A stretch of DNA of 64,000 nt, taken from assembly GCA_937899905.1 (NCBI GenBank), contig CALCCF010000057.1, forward strand, positions 1 through 64,000. The letters are read 5' to 3'. A program made the translations under genes and the position numbers. Positions 57,014-64,000 of the stretch are shown here, piece after piece; within the stretch, counting starts at the first letter, position 1, and every line of letters starts with the position of its first letter. The DNA comes from an uncultured Phycisphaeraceae bacterium (GTDB lineage: Bacteria > Planctomycetota > Phycisphaerae > Phycisphaerales > UBA1924). Under the pieces are notes generated by a model that was not told where the DNA came from, made no database searches, and saw nothing but the letters and a program-made list of their open reading frames with translations.

Positions 57014-59413
57014 GTGATCGTCGGAACGCTCCTTGCCATCTTCGGCTTGGCCATCCTGGCCCCGACGCTGCACCGCGTGCTCGGCCGTGCGACGGGCTAC
57101 GTGCTCGCGCTTGGGCCCGCCAGCGGTTTTGTCTACTACCTCACGCAGATGGCCTCGACCGCCAAAGGCGAGGCGGTTGTCCGATCGTGGACCTGGGCCG
57201 AGTCGCTGGGCGTCGACTTTGCCTTCCGGGTCGACTCGCTAAGCACGCTGTTCGCGCTGCTGGTGACCGGCGTGGGCACGGCCATCGTGCTGTACGCGAA
57301 CAGTTATCTTGAGGGCCACCCCAAACGGGGCCGTTTCTTCGGCTACCTCATGGGCTTCATGGGCGCGATGCTGGGCCTCGTGCTCGCCGACGACCTCATC
57401 CTGCTCTTCATCTTCTGGGAGCTGACGAGCATCACGAGTTATCTGCTCATCGGCTTCGACCATGAGCGCGAGAAGGCGCGCAAGAGCGCCCTACAGGCCT
57501 TGGTTATCACCGGATTGGGTGGCTTGGCCATGCTCGCCGGCCTCGTACTTCTCGGGCAAATCGCAGGCACGTTCTCCGTCTCGGGCATCATTGCGAATGC
57601 CGACGTGCTGGCCGAGAGCCAATTGACGCTAGCGGCAATGATCCTCGTGCTGGCCGGTGCTTTCACGAAGAGCGCCCAGTTCCCGTTCCACTTCTGGCTC
57701 CCCAACGCGATGGAGGCCCCCTCGCCGGTGAGTGCGTATCTGCACTCTTCGACGATGGTGAAGGCCGGTGTCTATCTCGTCGCCCGGCTGAACCCGGCCT
57801 TTGCCGAGGATCCGGCGTGGCAGTGGGCGCTTGCCGGTTTTGGTGGCGCGACGATGCTGATCGGAGCGTACCTCGCCACTCGCCAGACGTACTACAAGAA
57901 GGTCCTGGCCTACACGACCGTGAGCTCGCTGGGCATCATGGTCATGCTCATCGGGCTTGGCGCTCCGCAAGCCGCGGCGGCCTACATCCTTGCCCACGCG
58001 TTGTTCAAGGGCGCCCTATTCCTCGTCGCCGGCATCGTCGACCACGAGGCGGGCGTCAAAGACACCGAGCAGATGGGCGGGTTGTTCGGCAAGATGCCCG
58101 TCACGGCAATCGTGGCGATCGTCTCGGGGCTCTCGATGGCCGGCGTACCGCCGTTGCTCGGCTTCGTCGGCAAGGAGCTTCTTCTCAAGGGCAGCCTGCA
58201 TGCGCATGGTGGCCCGGAAGAGGTCGCCTGGCTCTGGCCGGTGATCGCGACGGTGGCTGGTGCATTCATGGCGGTGGCCGGCTTCCAGGCCGGCGTGCGG
58301 CCCTTCTTCATGAAGCGCACGGTCGAGGGCGAGTATCCCAAGCCGCCGCACGAGGCACCGCTCCCCATGCTCGCCGGGCCCGTCGTGCTGACAGCGCTGA
58401 CAGTCATTGGTGGCTTGGTACCGATCCTCTTCGCGAAGCCACTCATCGATGGCACGGCGGCCTCGATCGCCGGCAACAGCGACACTGAGCTCGTGAAGCT
58501 CAGCGCGATCTACCTCGCGACGCATCCGAGTACGGCGTTGCTGCTCAGCGGCGTTGCGCTCGTTGGGGGCGCGGTGCTCTTTGCGCTTCGCCGGCCTTGG
58601 CGCGCAATCACCGAGCCGTTTGATAGGGTCGCCCAAGCCATCGGTTGCGAGAGGCTCTACCACGTGCTCTTCGATGGCACCGTGGGACCGACGTCGCTCG
58701 CGACCGTGCAGACCAAGCTACTCCAAAGCGGCTACTTGCGTGTATACGTGCAGGTGACCGTCATGACCGTGCTGCTGCTCGCCGGCGGATTGCTGCTCTG
58801 GCGGGGCGACGTGGTCGGGCTCGTGCAGGCGGCGATGCCGAAGTTCAGCGAGATCTCATGGACAGAGTTCCTGTTCGAGGCCGTGCTGGTAGGCATGATC
58901 TGCGTGGCAGCGATCGCGGCAACGCAGATGCGCGGGCGGCTCTCGACCATCGCCGTGCTCGGCGTCGTGGGATACAGCTCGGCGGTCATATTCGTACTGT
59001 TCGGTGCACCCGACGTCGCGATGACACAGTTTGCCGTTGAGACACTCACGGTGATCATCTTCGTGCTGGTTGTGTACCACTTGCCTCGCTTTGCAGTTTA
59101 TAGCTCGAAGCTCGTCAAGACGGCGGACGCCGCGCTCGGCATCGCCTTCGGGCTCATGATGGCAGCATTCGTTGTCTCGTCCTTCGCGATCGAAGCCGAC
59201 GACGGCATCTCGTGGTACTACAACCACTTCGCGTTCCCCGACCAAGCCGGCGAGCATGCGGCATACGGGCGCAACCTCGTCAACATCATCCTGGTCGACT
59301 TCCGCTCGATCGATACGCTGGGTGAGATTGCAGTGCTGGGCTTGGCCGCAGTGGGCGTGTACACGCTGCTGCGGCTCCGCCAGGATCGCGCGCCGGAAGG
59401 GGGGATGGCGTGA
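57014..59413 (+). CDS. mrpA: Na+/H+ antiporter subunit A (MrpA)
   Basis: The protein has 799 residues, the usual MrpA length, with about 20 membrane helices. The antiporter core resembles complex I NuoL: FRVDSLSTLFALLVTGVGTAIVLYANSYL, FIFWELTSITSYLLIGFDHEREKARKSALQAL with the conserved Glu, FTKSAQFPFHFWLPNAMEAPSPVSAYLHSSTMVKAGVYL with the conserved Lys, and AYTTVSSLG. The C-terminal part carries the DUF4040/MrpA-specific helices (LGVVGYSSAVIFVLFGAPDVAMTQFAVET). It couples Na+ export to H+ import. The GTG start has GGAG upstream and the stop overlaps the GTG of mrpB. Confidence 0.95.
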   Translation: MIVGTLLAIFGLAILAPTLHRVLGRATGYVLALGPASGFVYYLTQMASTAKGEAVVRSWTWAESLGVDFAFRVDSLSTLFALLVTGVGTAIVLYANSYLEGHPKRGRFFGYLMGFMGAMLGLVLADDLILLFIFWELTSITSYLLIGFDHEREKARKSALQALVITGLGGLAMLAGLVLLGQIAGTFSVSGIIANADVLAESQLTLAAMILVLAGAFTKSAQFPFHFWLPNAMEAPSPVSAYLHSSTMVKAGVYLVARLNPAFAEDPAWQWALAGFGGATMLIGAYLATRQTYYKKVLAYTTVSSLGIMVMLIGLGAPQAAAAYILAHALFKGALFLVAGIVDHEAGVKDTEQMGGLFGKMPVTAIVAIVSGLSMAGVPPLLGFVGKELLLKGSLHAHGGPEEVAWLWPVIATVAGAFMAVAGFQAGVRPFFMKRTVEGEYPKPPHEAPLPMLAGPVVLTALTVIGGLVPILFAKPLIDGTAASIAGNSDTELVKLSAIYLATHPSTALLLSGVALVGGAVLFALRRPWRAITEPFDRVAQAIGCERLYHVLFDGTVGPTSLATVQTKLLQSGYLRVYVQVTVMTVLLLAGGLLLWRGDVVGLVQAAMPKFSEISWTEFLFEAVLVGMICVAAIAATQMRGRLSTIAVLGVVGYSSAVIFVLFGAPDVAMTQFAVETLTVIIFVLVVYHLPRFAVYSSKLVKTADAALGIAFGLMMAAFVVSSFAIEADDGISWYYNHFAFPDQAGEHAAYGRNLVNIILVDFRSIDTLGEIAVLGLAAVGVYTLLRLRQDRAPEGGMA

Positions 59414-59826
59414 ATTCCATCATCCTCCGCACCGCCACGCGTTTCATGCTCCCACTGCTGATCCTGTTCAGCGTGATCGTGCTGCTGCGCGGGCACAACC
59501 TGCCGGGCGGCGGGTTCGTCGGCGGGCTGCTGGCCACCAGCGCTTTCGTTCTCTACGCGATGGCGTTCGGCGTCCCGGCATTGCAACGGCTCTTGCGTCT
59601 CCCGCTCACCACCTACATCGCGGTCGGCCTTGGCATGGCGATCGTGAGCGGGTTCCCATCGTTAATCGAGGGTGGACCGTTCCTCTACGGCATGTGGGGC
59701 AGCTTCAACCTGGCGGGCATCGGCGAGATCAAGGTCGGCACCCCGCTTCTGTTCGATATCGGCGTCTACTTCACCGTCATGGGCGTGTGCCTGATGATGC
59801 TACTCACCCTGGCGGAAGAGTCATAA
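59410..59826 (+). CDS. mrpB: Na+/H+ antiporter subunit B (MrpB)
   Basis: The protein has 138 residues and four membrane helices. Family landmarks: [38 protein letters not shown] and [32 protein letters not shown] is diagnostic for MrpB. The GTG start is coupled to mrpA (GTGA). Its stop is followed by 10 bp, then the mrpC start with GGGAGG between. Confidence 0.94.
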   Translation: MNSIILRTATRFMLPLLILFSVIVLLRGHNLPGGGFVGGLLATSAFVLYAMAFGVPALQRLLRLPLTTYIAVGLGMAIVSGFPSLIEGGPFLYGMWGSFNLAGIGEIKVGTPLLFDIGVYFTVMGVCLMMLLTLAEES

Positions 59827-59836
59827 GGGAGGCCGC

Positions 59837-60184
59837 ATGGAACTGCTACTTGCCATCGCGGTCGGAGCCTTGTACGCCACGGGGATCTACATGATCCTGC
59901 GGCGCAGCTTCGTGAAGCTCATCATCGGTCTTGCGCTCATAAGCCACGGGGCGAACTTGCTGATCTTCGCCGCCGGCGGGCTCATTCGCGGCAACCCGGC
60001 GCTCATCCCCGAGGATCAGGAGCAACTCACGGGCAAGTTCAGCGACCCGTTGCCGCCGGCGCTCATCCTGACGGCCATCGTCATCAGCTTTGCCATCCTG
60101 TCGTTCACCATCGTGCTCGTGAAGCGCACATACCAGGAGGTTGGCACCGACGACCTCGACGCCATGCGGACCACCGACCGATGA
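59837..60184 (+). CDS. mrpC: Na+/H+ antiporter subunit C (MrpC)
   Basis: The protein has 115 residues and three membrane helices; NuoK-like. [41 protein letters not shown] and [25 protein letters not shown] are the conserved segments. GGGAGG lies about 6 nt before the ATG. Its TGA overlaps the ATG of mrpD (ATGA). Confidence 0.94.
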   Translation: MELLLAIAVGALYATGIYMILRRSFVKLIIGLALISHGANLLIFAAGGLIRGNPALIPEDQEQLTGKFSDPLPPALILTAIVISFAILSFTIVLVKRTYQEVGTDDLDAMRTTDR

Positions 60185-61821
60185 ACCTCACCGTGATCCT
60201 GCCCATCCTGGTTCCTCTTGCCACAACGGTGCTGTGCATCGGGTTGTGGAAGAACCGGGCTGCGCAGCGGTGGTTCAGCGTCGCCGGTGCGGTCGCGCTC
60301 TTCGCGTCAGCGGTCTGGCTGATGATGGGCACCAGCGATGGCGAGGTGCTCACAACCAACTCGGCGGGTTGGCCCGCCCCATTCGGCATCACGCTCGTCG
60401 CCGACACGCTCAGCGCGATGCTTGTGGTGCTCAACGGCGTGGTGGGCGTGTGCATCGTGGTCTACAGCCTCGGCGCGATCGATCGCAAGCGAGAGAGCTT
60501 CGGCTACCACCCGCTGGTGCACGCCGTACTTGCGGCCTGCTCGGGCGCCTTCATGACCGGCGACATCTTCAACATGTACGTCTGGTTCGAGATCATGCTG
60601 CTGGCCTCGTTTGTGCTGCTCACTCTGGGCGGAGAGCGCGGCCAGCTCGAGGGCGCCATCAAGTACGTCACGCTGAACCTGCTCTCCAGCGGCATCTTCC
60701 TCGCTGCCATCGGCCTGCTCTACGGCATGACCGGCACGCTGAACATGGCCCATCTGGCGATCGTTCTGGATCGCTCGGAGAACCCAGGGGCGATCACGGC
60801 GCTGTCGATGTTGTTCCTGGTCGCGTTTGGCATCAAGGCCGCGGTCTTTCCGCTGTTCTTCTGGCTGCCGGCCAGCTACCACACGCCGCCAGTGGCAATC
60901 ACCGCGCTCTTTGCGGGCCTGCTGACCAAGGTTGGCGTCTACTCGATCATCCGCACGTTCACACTGCTGTTCGACCAGCAGCTCGACACGACGGCCACGA
61001 TCATCATGTGGATTAGCGGCCTGACGATGGTGACCGGCGTGCTCGGTGCCGCGTGCCAGTTTGAGATCCGCCGCATCCTGGCGTTCCACAGCGTGAGCCA
61101 GATCGGCTACATGCTCATGGGCCTGGGCATCGCGCTGTACGCGCTGGCGCACGCCGAGCCTGACAGCGTGGCGGCGCGAGAGACGGCCAAGGTCGCCCTC
61201 GCCGGCTCGGCCATGTTCCTCTTGCACCACGGCATCGTGAAGGGCAACCTCTTCCTGATCAGCGGGCTGATCCAGCGTCTTGCGGGCACGAGCGAACTGA
61301 AGCACCTAGGCGGGCTGATCAAAACGCACCCGTGGACAGGCGTGCTGTTCCTCGTCTCCGCACTCTCGCTTGCGGGCATCCCGATCTCGACAGGCTTCTG
61401 GGGCAAGTTCGTCCTGGTCAAGAGCGGCTTGTCCGCTGGCGCGTTCGCGCTGGTGGCGGCGTCGCTTGGCGTGAGCATCCTGACGCTGTACTCGATGACC
61501 AAGATCTGGGCCGAAGCGTTCTGGAAGGAGCCGCCCGAGAGCATGCCCGAGCCCCCACCGGTCCACGGCACACAAGATCGCGTTCGTATCGGCCTTATGA
61601 CCGCCCCGATCGTGGCGCTCGCGGCGGGCACACTCGTCCTTGGCATCTTCGTCGGCCCGCTTTACGCGGTGGCCGAACGCGCCGGCGAGCAGGTGCTCGA
61701 CACCGAGGGCTACCAGCGTGCGGTGCTGGGTGAGTACTACGAGCGAGCCGTCGAAGGCACGCTCCGCGAGTTGGCTACCGTTCCCCCGGCGAACGGTGAT
61801 GGCACGGAGGGCAAGCCATAG
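60181..61821 (+). CDS. mrpD: Na+/H+ antiporter subunit D (MrpD)
   Basis: The protein has 546 residues with about 14 membrane helices, NuoN/NuoM-like. Key segments: [22 protein letters not shown] (Glu), [49 protein letters not shown] (two key Lys) and [16 protein letters not shown], which build the ion path. The cytoplasmic end has [17 protein letters not shown]. It starts in an ATGA overlap with mrpC. Its TAG forms the ATAG overlap with the proposed mrpE start. Confidence 0.95.
   Translation: MNLTVILPILVPLATTVLCIGLWKNRAAQRWFSVAGAVALFASAVWLMMGTSDGEVLTTNSAGWPAPFGITLVADTLSAMLVVLNGVVGVCIVVYSLGAIDRKRESFGYHPLVHAVLAACSGAFMTGDIFNMYVWFEIMLLASFVLLTLGGERGQLEGAIKYVTLNLLSSGIFLAAIGLLYGMTGTLNMAHLAIVLDRSENPGAITALSMLFLVAFGIKAAVFPLFFWLPASYHTPPVAITALFAGLLTKVGVYSIIRTFTLLFDQQLDTTATIIMWISGLTMVTGVLGAACQFEIRRILAFHSVSQIGYMLMGLGIALYALAHAEPDSVAARETAKVALAGSAMFLLHHGIVKGNLFLISGLIQRLAGTSELKHLGGLIKTHPWTGVLFLVSALSLAGIPISTGFWGKFVLVKSGLSAGAFALVAASLGVSILTLYSMTKIWAEAFWKEPPESMPEPPPVHGTQDRVRIGLMTAPIVALAAGTLVLGIFVGPLYAVAERAGEQVLDTEGYQRAVLGEYYERAVEGTLRELATVPPANGDGTEGKP
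61806..61811 (+). promoter_or_regulatory. Shine-Dalgarno site for mrpE with a non-standard start codon
   Basis: GGAGGG lies 6 nt before ATA (61818-61820). No ATG, GTG or TTG in the mrpE frame occurs between the upstream in-frame TGA (61797-61799) and the ATG at 61863, where no good Shine-Dalgarno site exists. Confidence 0.6.
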
Positions 61822-62291
61822 GCGCGCTCGTACTCAATCTCGTTCTGGCCCTTGTCTGGGCGATGGCGATCGGGCCATTCACGCCGACGAACTTCGTCAT
61901 CGGTTTTGTGCTCGCGTACATCACCCTGAGGCTGTGCATCCCCAAGGAGATGCGTGGGTCGTACTACCACAAGGTCGGGCGAACCGCTCGCTTTAGCTTC
62001 TTCGTGCTCGTCGAACTCGTCATCGCCAACCTCAAGATGGCCTATTACACCATGAGCCCGCTTCGCAAGCTGAAGCCGGGCGTGCTCGCCGTGCCGCTCG
62101 AGGAGCTCTCCGATACCGAGCTCACGATCCTGGCGAACCTGATCACGCTCACGCCCGGCACGCTGAGCCTCGATGTTGCGGCCGATCGGTCGATACTCTT
62201 CATCCACTTCATGCACGTCGAGGACCCCGACGAGATGCGCCGCGAGATCAAGGAAGGCTTCGAGCGACGGCTGCTGGAGGTGACACGATGA
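61818..62291 (+). CDS. mrpE: Na+/H+ antiporter subunit E (MrpE), probable AUA start
   Basis: From the ATA codon the protein has 157 residues, the normal MrpE length; from the first ATG (61863) only 142. The added N-terminus [15 protein letters not shown] is the expected first membrane helix, followed by IGPFTPTNFVIGFVLAYITLRL. Other conserved parts are FVLVELVIANLKMAYYTMSP, KPGVLAVPLEELSDTELTILANLITLTPGTLSLDV and FIHFMHVEDPDE. The ATA overlaps the mrpD stop (ATAG) as the other genes of the operon overlap, with GGAGGG upstream. A sequence error (ATA for ATG) or a CTG start at 61845 are alternatives. The stop overlaps mrpF (ATGA). Confidence 0.82.
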   Translation: MGALVLNLVLALVWAMAIGPFTPTNFVIGFVLAYITLRLCIPKEMRGSYYHKVGRTARFSFFVLVELVIANLKMAYYTMSPLRKLKPGVLAVPLEELSDTELTILANLITLTPGTLSLDVAADRSILFIHFMHVEDPDEMRREIKEGFERRLLEVTR

Positions 62292-62632
62292 ACGCCTCCC
62301 TGGTCTCCTCCACCTTCGCCATCGTGCCGGCCCAGATCGAGACGGCCATGTTCGAGGGCCCCATCGCCATCCAGGCGGTGCTGCTCATCGTCCTGGGCAT
62401 GCTCGCACTGGCCATGATCGGCTGCCTCGTGCGGCTGCTCTTGGGCCCAACGCTGCCCGACCGCGTGGTCGCCCTCGATCTCCTAGGCATGTTCGCCGTC
62501 GCGGTCATCGCGATCTTCGCGATCCTCATCGGCCGCCCGGTTCTGCTGAGCGTGTGCCTCATCATGGGCCTGATCCTGTTCCTCGGGACGGCGGCCTTCG
62601 CGCTCTATCTGGAACGGAGGGCTCGGCCGTGA
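62288..62632 (+). CDS. mrpF: Na+/H+ antiporter subunit F (MrpF)
   Basis: The protein has 114 residues and three membrane helices: AIQAVLLIVLGMLALAMIGCLVRLLLGPTLPDRVVALDLLGMFAVAVIAIFAIL. RLLLGPTLPDRVVALD is the diagnostic MrpF loop with its conserved Asp. The N-terminal 25 residues exceed the usual start, and an internal ATG at about residue 21 is possible, but the ATGA overlap with mrpE supports the long form. The stop overlaps the GTG of mrpG. Confidence 0.92.
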   Translation: MNASLVSSTFAIVPAQIETAMFEGPIAIQAVLLIVLGMLALAMIGCLVRLLLGPTLPDRVVALDLLGMFAVAVIAIFAILIGRPVLLSVCLIMGLILFLGTAAFALYLERRARP

Positions 62633-63156
62633 ACGAAGTCATGGTCACCTCCGTCACCTGGTTCAATTACACGCTCACCGTGCTGCTCGTGTTGATCGGC
62701 GGGTTCTTCAGCGTGCTCGCCGCGGTGGGCCTGCTTCGAATGCCCGATGTCTACACACGGATGCAGGCGGCGACCAAGGCCGGCACGCTGGGCGTCGGCT
62801 GCATGGTGCTCGCCGTCGCCACGCACTTCGTTACGCTCGACGTGGTGCTCGAATCGCTGCTGGTCATCGTGATGCTGTTCATCACAGCCCCGATCGCCAG
62901 CCACCTGATTGCCCGGGCGGCCTACTTCGTCGGCAGCCCGCTCTGGGACGGCACCGCCTACGACGAAATGCGGGGCTGCTACGACGCCGATTCCCACATG
63001 CTCCACAACTGCCCTATGCCGACGTCAGACGACAGCGTCGATCCACGGCCTTCGCTCGTCGCCGGGCGGACCTCACGCGAGGTCATGACCGATGAGGACG
63101 ACGAGGACACAACGCCCCGACGCCACCCCGATCGGTCGCGCTCGCAGGCGAGCTGA
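62629..63156 (+). CDS. mrpG: Na+/H+ antiporter subunit G (MrpG)
   Basis: The protein has 175 residues; MrpG is usually about 110-125. The GTG start is coupled to mrpF (GTGA). Three membrane helices: [52 protein letters not shown], then [28 protein letters not shown]. Beyond residue 105 it carries a cytoplasmic extension with Asp-rich and Arg-rich runs ([18 protein letters not shown]), not expected in the family. This completes a full seven-gene group 1 Mrp operon. Confidence 0.93.
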   Translation: MNEVMVTSVTWFNYTLTVLLVLIGGFFSVLAAVGLLRMPDVYTRMQAATKAGTLGVGCMVLAVATHFVTLDVVLESLLVIVMLFITAPIASHLIARAAYFVGSPLWDGTAYDEMRGCYDADSHMLHNCPMPTSDDSVDPRPSLVAGRTSREVMTDEDDEDTTPRRHPDRSRSQAS

Positions 63157-63167
63157 GTTCGACGTCC

Positions 63168-63173
63168 TACCCT
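63168..63173 (+). promoter_or_regulatory. TAnnnT -10 hexamer (TACCCT) for purE
   Basis: TACCCT, 6 nt, ATG; no Shine-Dalgarno site. It supports the upstream of the two candidate purE start codons. Confidence 0.45.
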
Positions 63174-63179
63174 GCCCTC

Positions 63180-63719
63180 ATGGCTGCATCTGGCCCACCC
63201 ACAGGCACACAAGAAGGCGACCAGCCGATGGTCGGCGTCATCATGGGCTCGACCAGCGACTGGGACACCATGTCGCACTGCGCCCAGATGCTCGCCAAGC
63301 TCGGCGTGCCCCACGAATGCCGCGTCGTCTCGGCACATCGCACGCCCGACCTGCTGTTCGAGTACGCAGAGCAGGCCAAGCCCCGCGGCTTGCGGGTGAT
63401 CGTGGCCGGCGCGGGAGGGGCGGCCCACCTGCCCGGCATGTGCGCGAGCAAGACCACGCTGCCCGTACTCGGCGTGCCCGTGCAAAGCAAAGCACTCAAG
63501 GGTCTCGATTCGCTGCTGTCGATTGTGCAGATGCCCGCGGGTGTCCCGGTCGCAACCCTCGCGATCGGCGGTGCCGGCGCAAAGAACGCTGGGCTGCTCG
63601 CCGCCCAGATCGTCGCGTTACAAGATGAGAGCGTCGCGACGGCGCTGGAGACTTTTCGCCAGGCACAGACGGACGCCGTGCTCAACGCAGAATTGCCGCC
63701 GCCCGGAGCGAACGCGTGA
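63180..63719 (+). CDS. purE: N5-carboxyaminoimidazole ribonucleotide mutase (PurE)
   Basis: PurE rearranges N5-CAIR to CAIR in purine synthesis. It has 179 residues from this ATG, of which the first 16 ([15 protein letters not shown]) are outside the fold; an internal ATG at residue 17 would give 163. Signatures: [28 protein letters not shown] and [30 protein letters not shown] with the active His in SAHR. The purK GTG overlaps its stop, so mutase and synthetase are co-translated. The pair means class I (N5-CAIR) PurE is likely. Confidence 0.93.
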   Translation: MAASGPPTGTQEGDQPMVGVIMGSTSDWDTMSHCAQMLAKLGVPHECRVVSAHRTPDLLFEYAEQAKPRGLRVIVAGAGGAAHLPGMCASKTTLPVLGVPVQSKALKGLDSLLSIVQMPAGVPVATLAIGGAGAKNAGLLAAQIVALQDESVATALETFRQAQTDAVLNAELPPPGANA

Positions 63720-64000
63720 CGCTCGGCGTCCTCGGCGGCGGCCAGCTCGCACGCATGCTGGCGATCGCGGCCGCCCCACTCGGAATCAACGTCCGCTGCT
63801 ACGACCCCAGCCCCAATGCCTGCGCTGGTGACTTATGCGAACTCGTTGCTGGCAGCTTCGATGATGAGGACACGCTCAAGCGATTTGCCGATGGCCTGAG
63901 CGCCGTGACATACGAGTTCGAGAACGTGCCCAGCACTGCCGTTCGATTCCTTGAGTCATGCGTGCCAGTCCGGCCGGGACTCGCAAGCCTGGAGCGATCG
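63716..64000 (+). CDS. purK: N5-carboxyaminoimidazole ribonucleotide synthetase (PurK), N-terminal part
   Basis: The first 95 codons are present; the gene runs off the right edge. The sequence [21 protein letters not shown] and then [15 protein letters not shown] and [16 protein letters not shown] are the N-terminal PurK signatures. It converts AIR, ATP and bicarbonate to N5-CAIR, the substrate of PurE. The GTG start overlaps the purE stop (GTGA). The ATP-grasp domain lies beyond the window. Confidence 0.93.
   Translation, partial: MTLGVLGGGQLARMLAIAAAPLGINVRCYDPSPNACAGDLCELVAGSFDDEDTLKRFADGLSAVTYEFENVPSTAVRFLESCVPVRPGLASLERS

Noticed and set aside
61863-61865. ATG as the mrpE start
   Set aside because: It would remove most of a conserved membrane helix and lacks a Shine-Dalgarno site; the upstream ATA fits better.

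Overview
The window is a compact, GC-rich (roughly two thirds GC by eye) stretch of bacterial chromosome. It is almost all housekeeping and cell-envelope genes, with no phage, insertion sequence, CRISPR array or recognisable defence island. A planctomycete of the Phycisphaerales type is the best guess. The grounds are many signal-peptide and lipobox proteins, a secreted haem peroxidase ending in a degenerate dockerin-like Asp/Gly repeat with a terminal Gly-Cys, an RNHCP protein, an ECF sigma factor paired with an unusual membrane partner, and high-GC codon use. This is inference; no rRNA lies in the window.

Layout. 1-5.7 kb: two tandem secreted paralogs of unknown role, a phosphohexomutase, a class I aminotransferase, a Bcp-type peroxiredoxin and an RNHCP protein. 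6-13.6 kb: surE, an ETHE1-type persulfide dioxygenase fused to rhodanese domains, an ABC exporter operon ending in a methyltransferase, a DoxX-like protein and an M28 peptidase. 13.6-17.6 kb: tRNA-Thr, a small Cys protein behind a Fur-box-like site, a SOUL lipoprotein, a thioredoxin lipoprotein, initiator tRNA, a GNAT and purD. 17.7-26.3 kb: two DUF1579 paralogs sharing a conserved leader, a prolyl oligopeptidase lipoprotein, the haem peroxidase and a sigma/membrane-partner pair. 26.4-32.5 kb (minus): an operon of EEP hydrolase, ctaB, ABC ATPase, ABC permease, SCO1 and a DUF900 lipoprotein, probably cytochrome oxidase assembly. 32.8-38 kb: tRNA-Gln, GlmU-like uridylyltransferase, prs, bL25, pth, rpsF, ssb, rplI. 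38-42 kb (minus): scoA plus a membrane protein, recQ plus an unknown. 42.1-48 kb: rpmF-plsX-fabH-fabD, a polyproline lipoprotein and fabG. 48-56 kb: an orphan histidine kinase, rsmB, an EIIA protein, an ABC-F ATPase, two tiny membrane proteins and a haem-c chemoreceptor. 56-64 kb: scoB, a full mrpABCDEFG antiporter operon, purE and the start of purK.

Expression signals. Two start modes recur. Operon-internal genes overlap by 4 bp (GTGA, ATGA, TTGA, and in one case ATAG), and many others have Shine-Dalgarno sites. A third set of at least thirteen genes has no Shine-Dalgarno site but carries a TAnnnT hexamer 5-8 nt before the start codon, the geometry expected if the start codon is the first transcribed base. 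Three divergent gene pairs 29-43 bp apart have such hexamers back to back. This pattern supports several start choices and is the most interesting general signal here. The other standout is mrpE: homology requires coding sequence upstream of the first ATG, and the only well-placed initiation codon is AUA behind a strong Shine-Dalgarno site.
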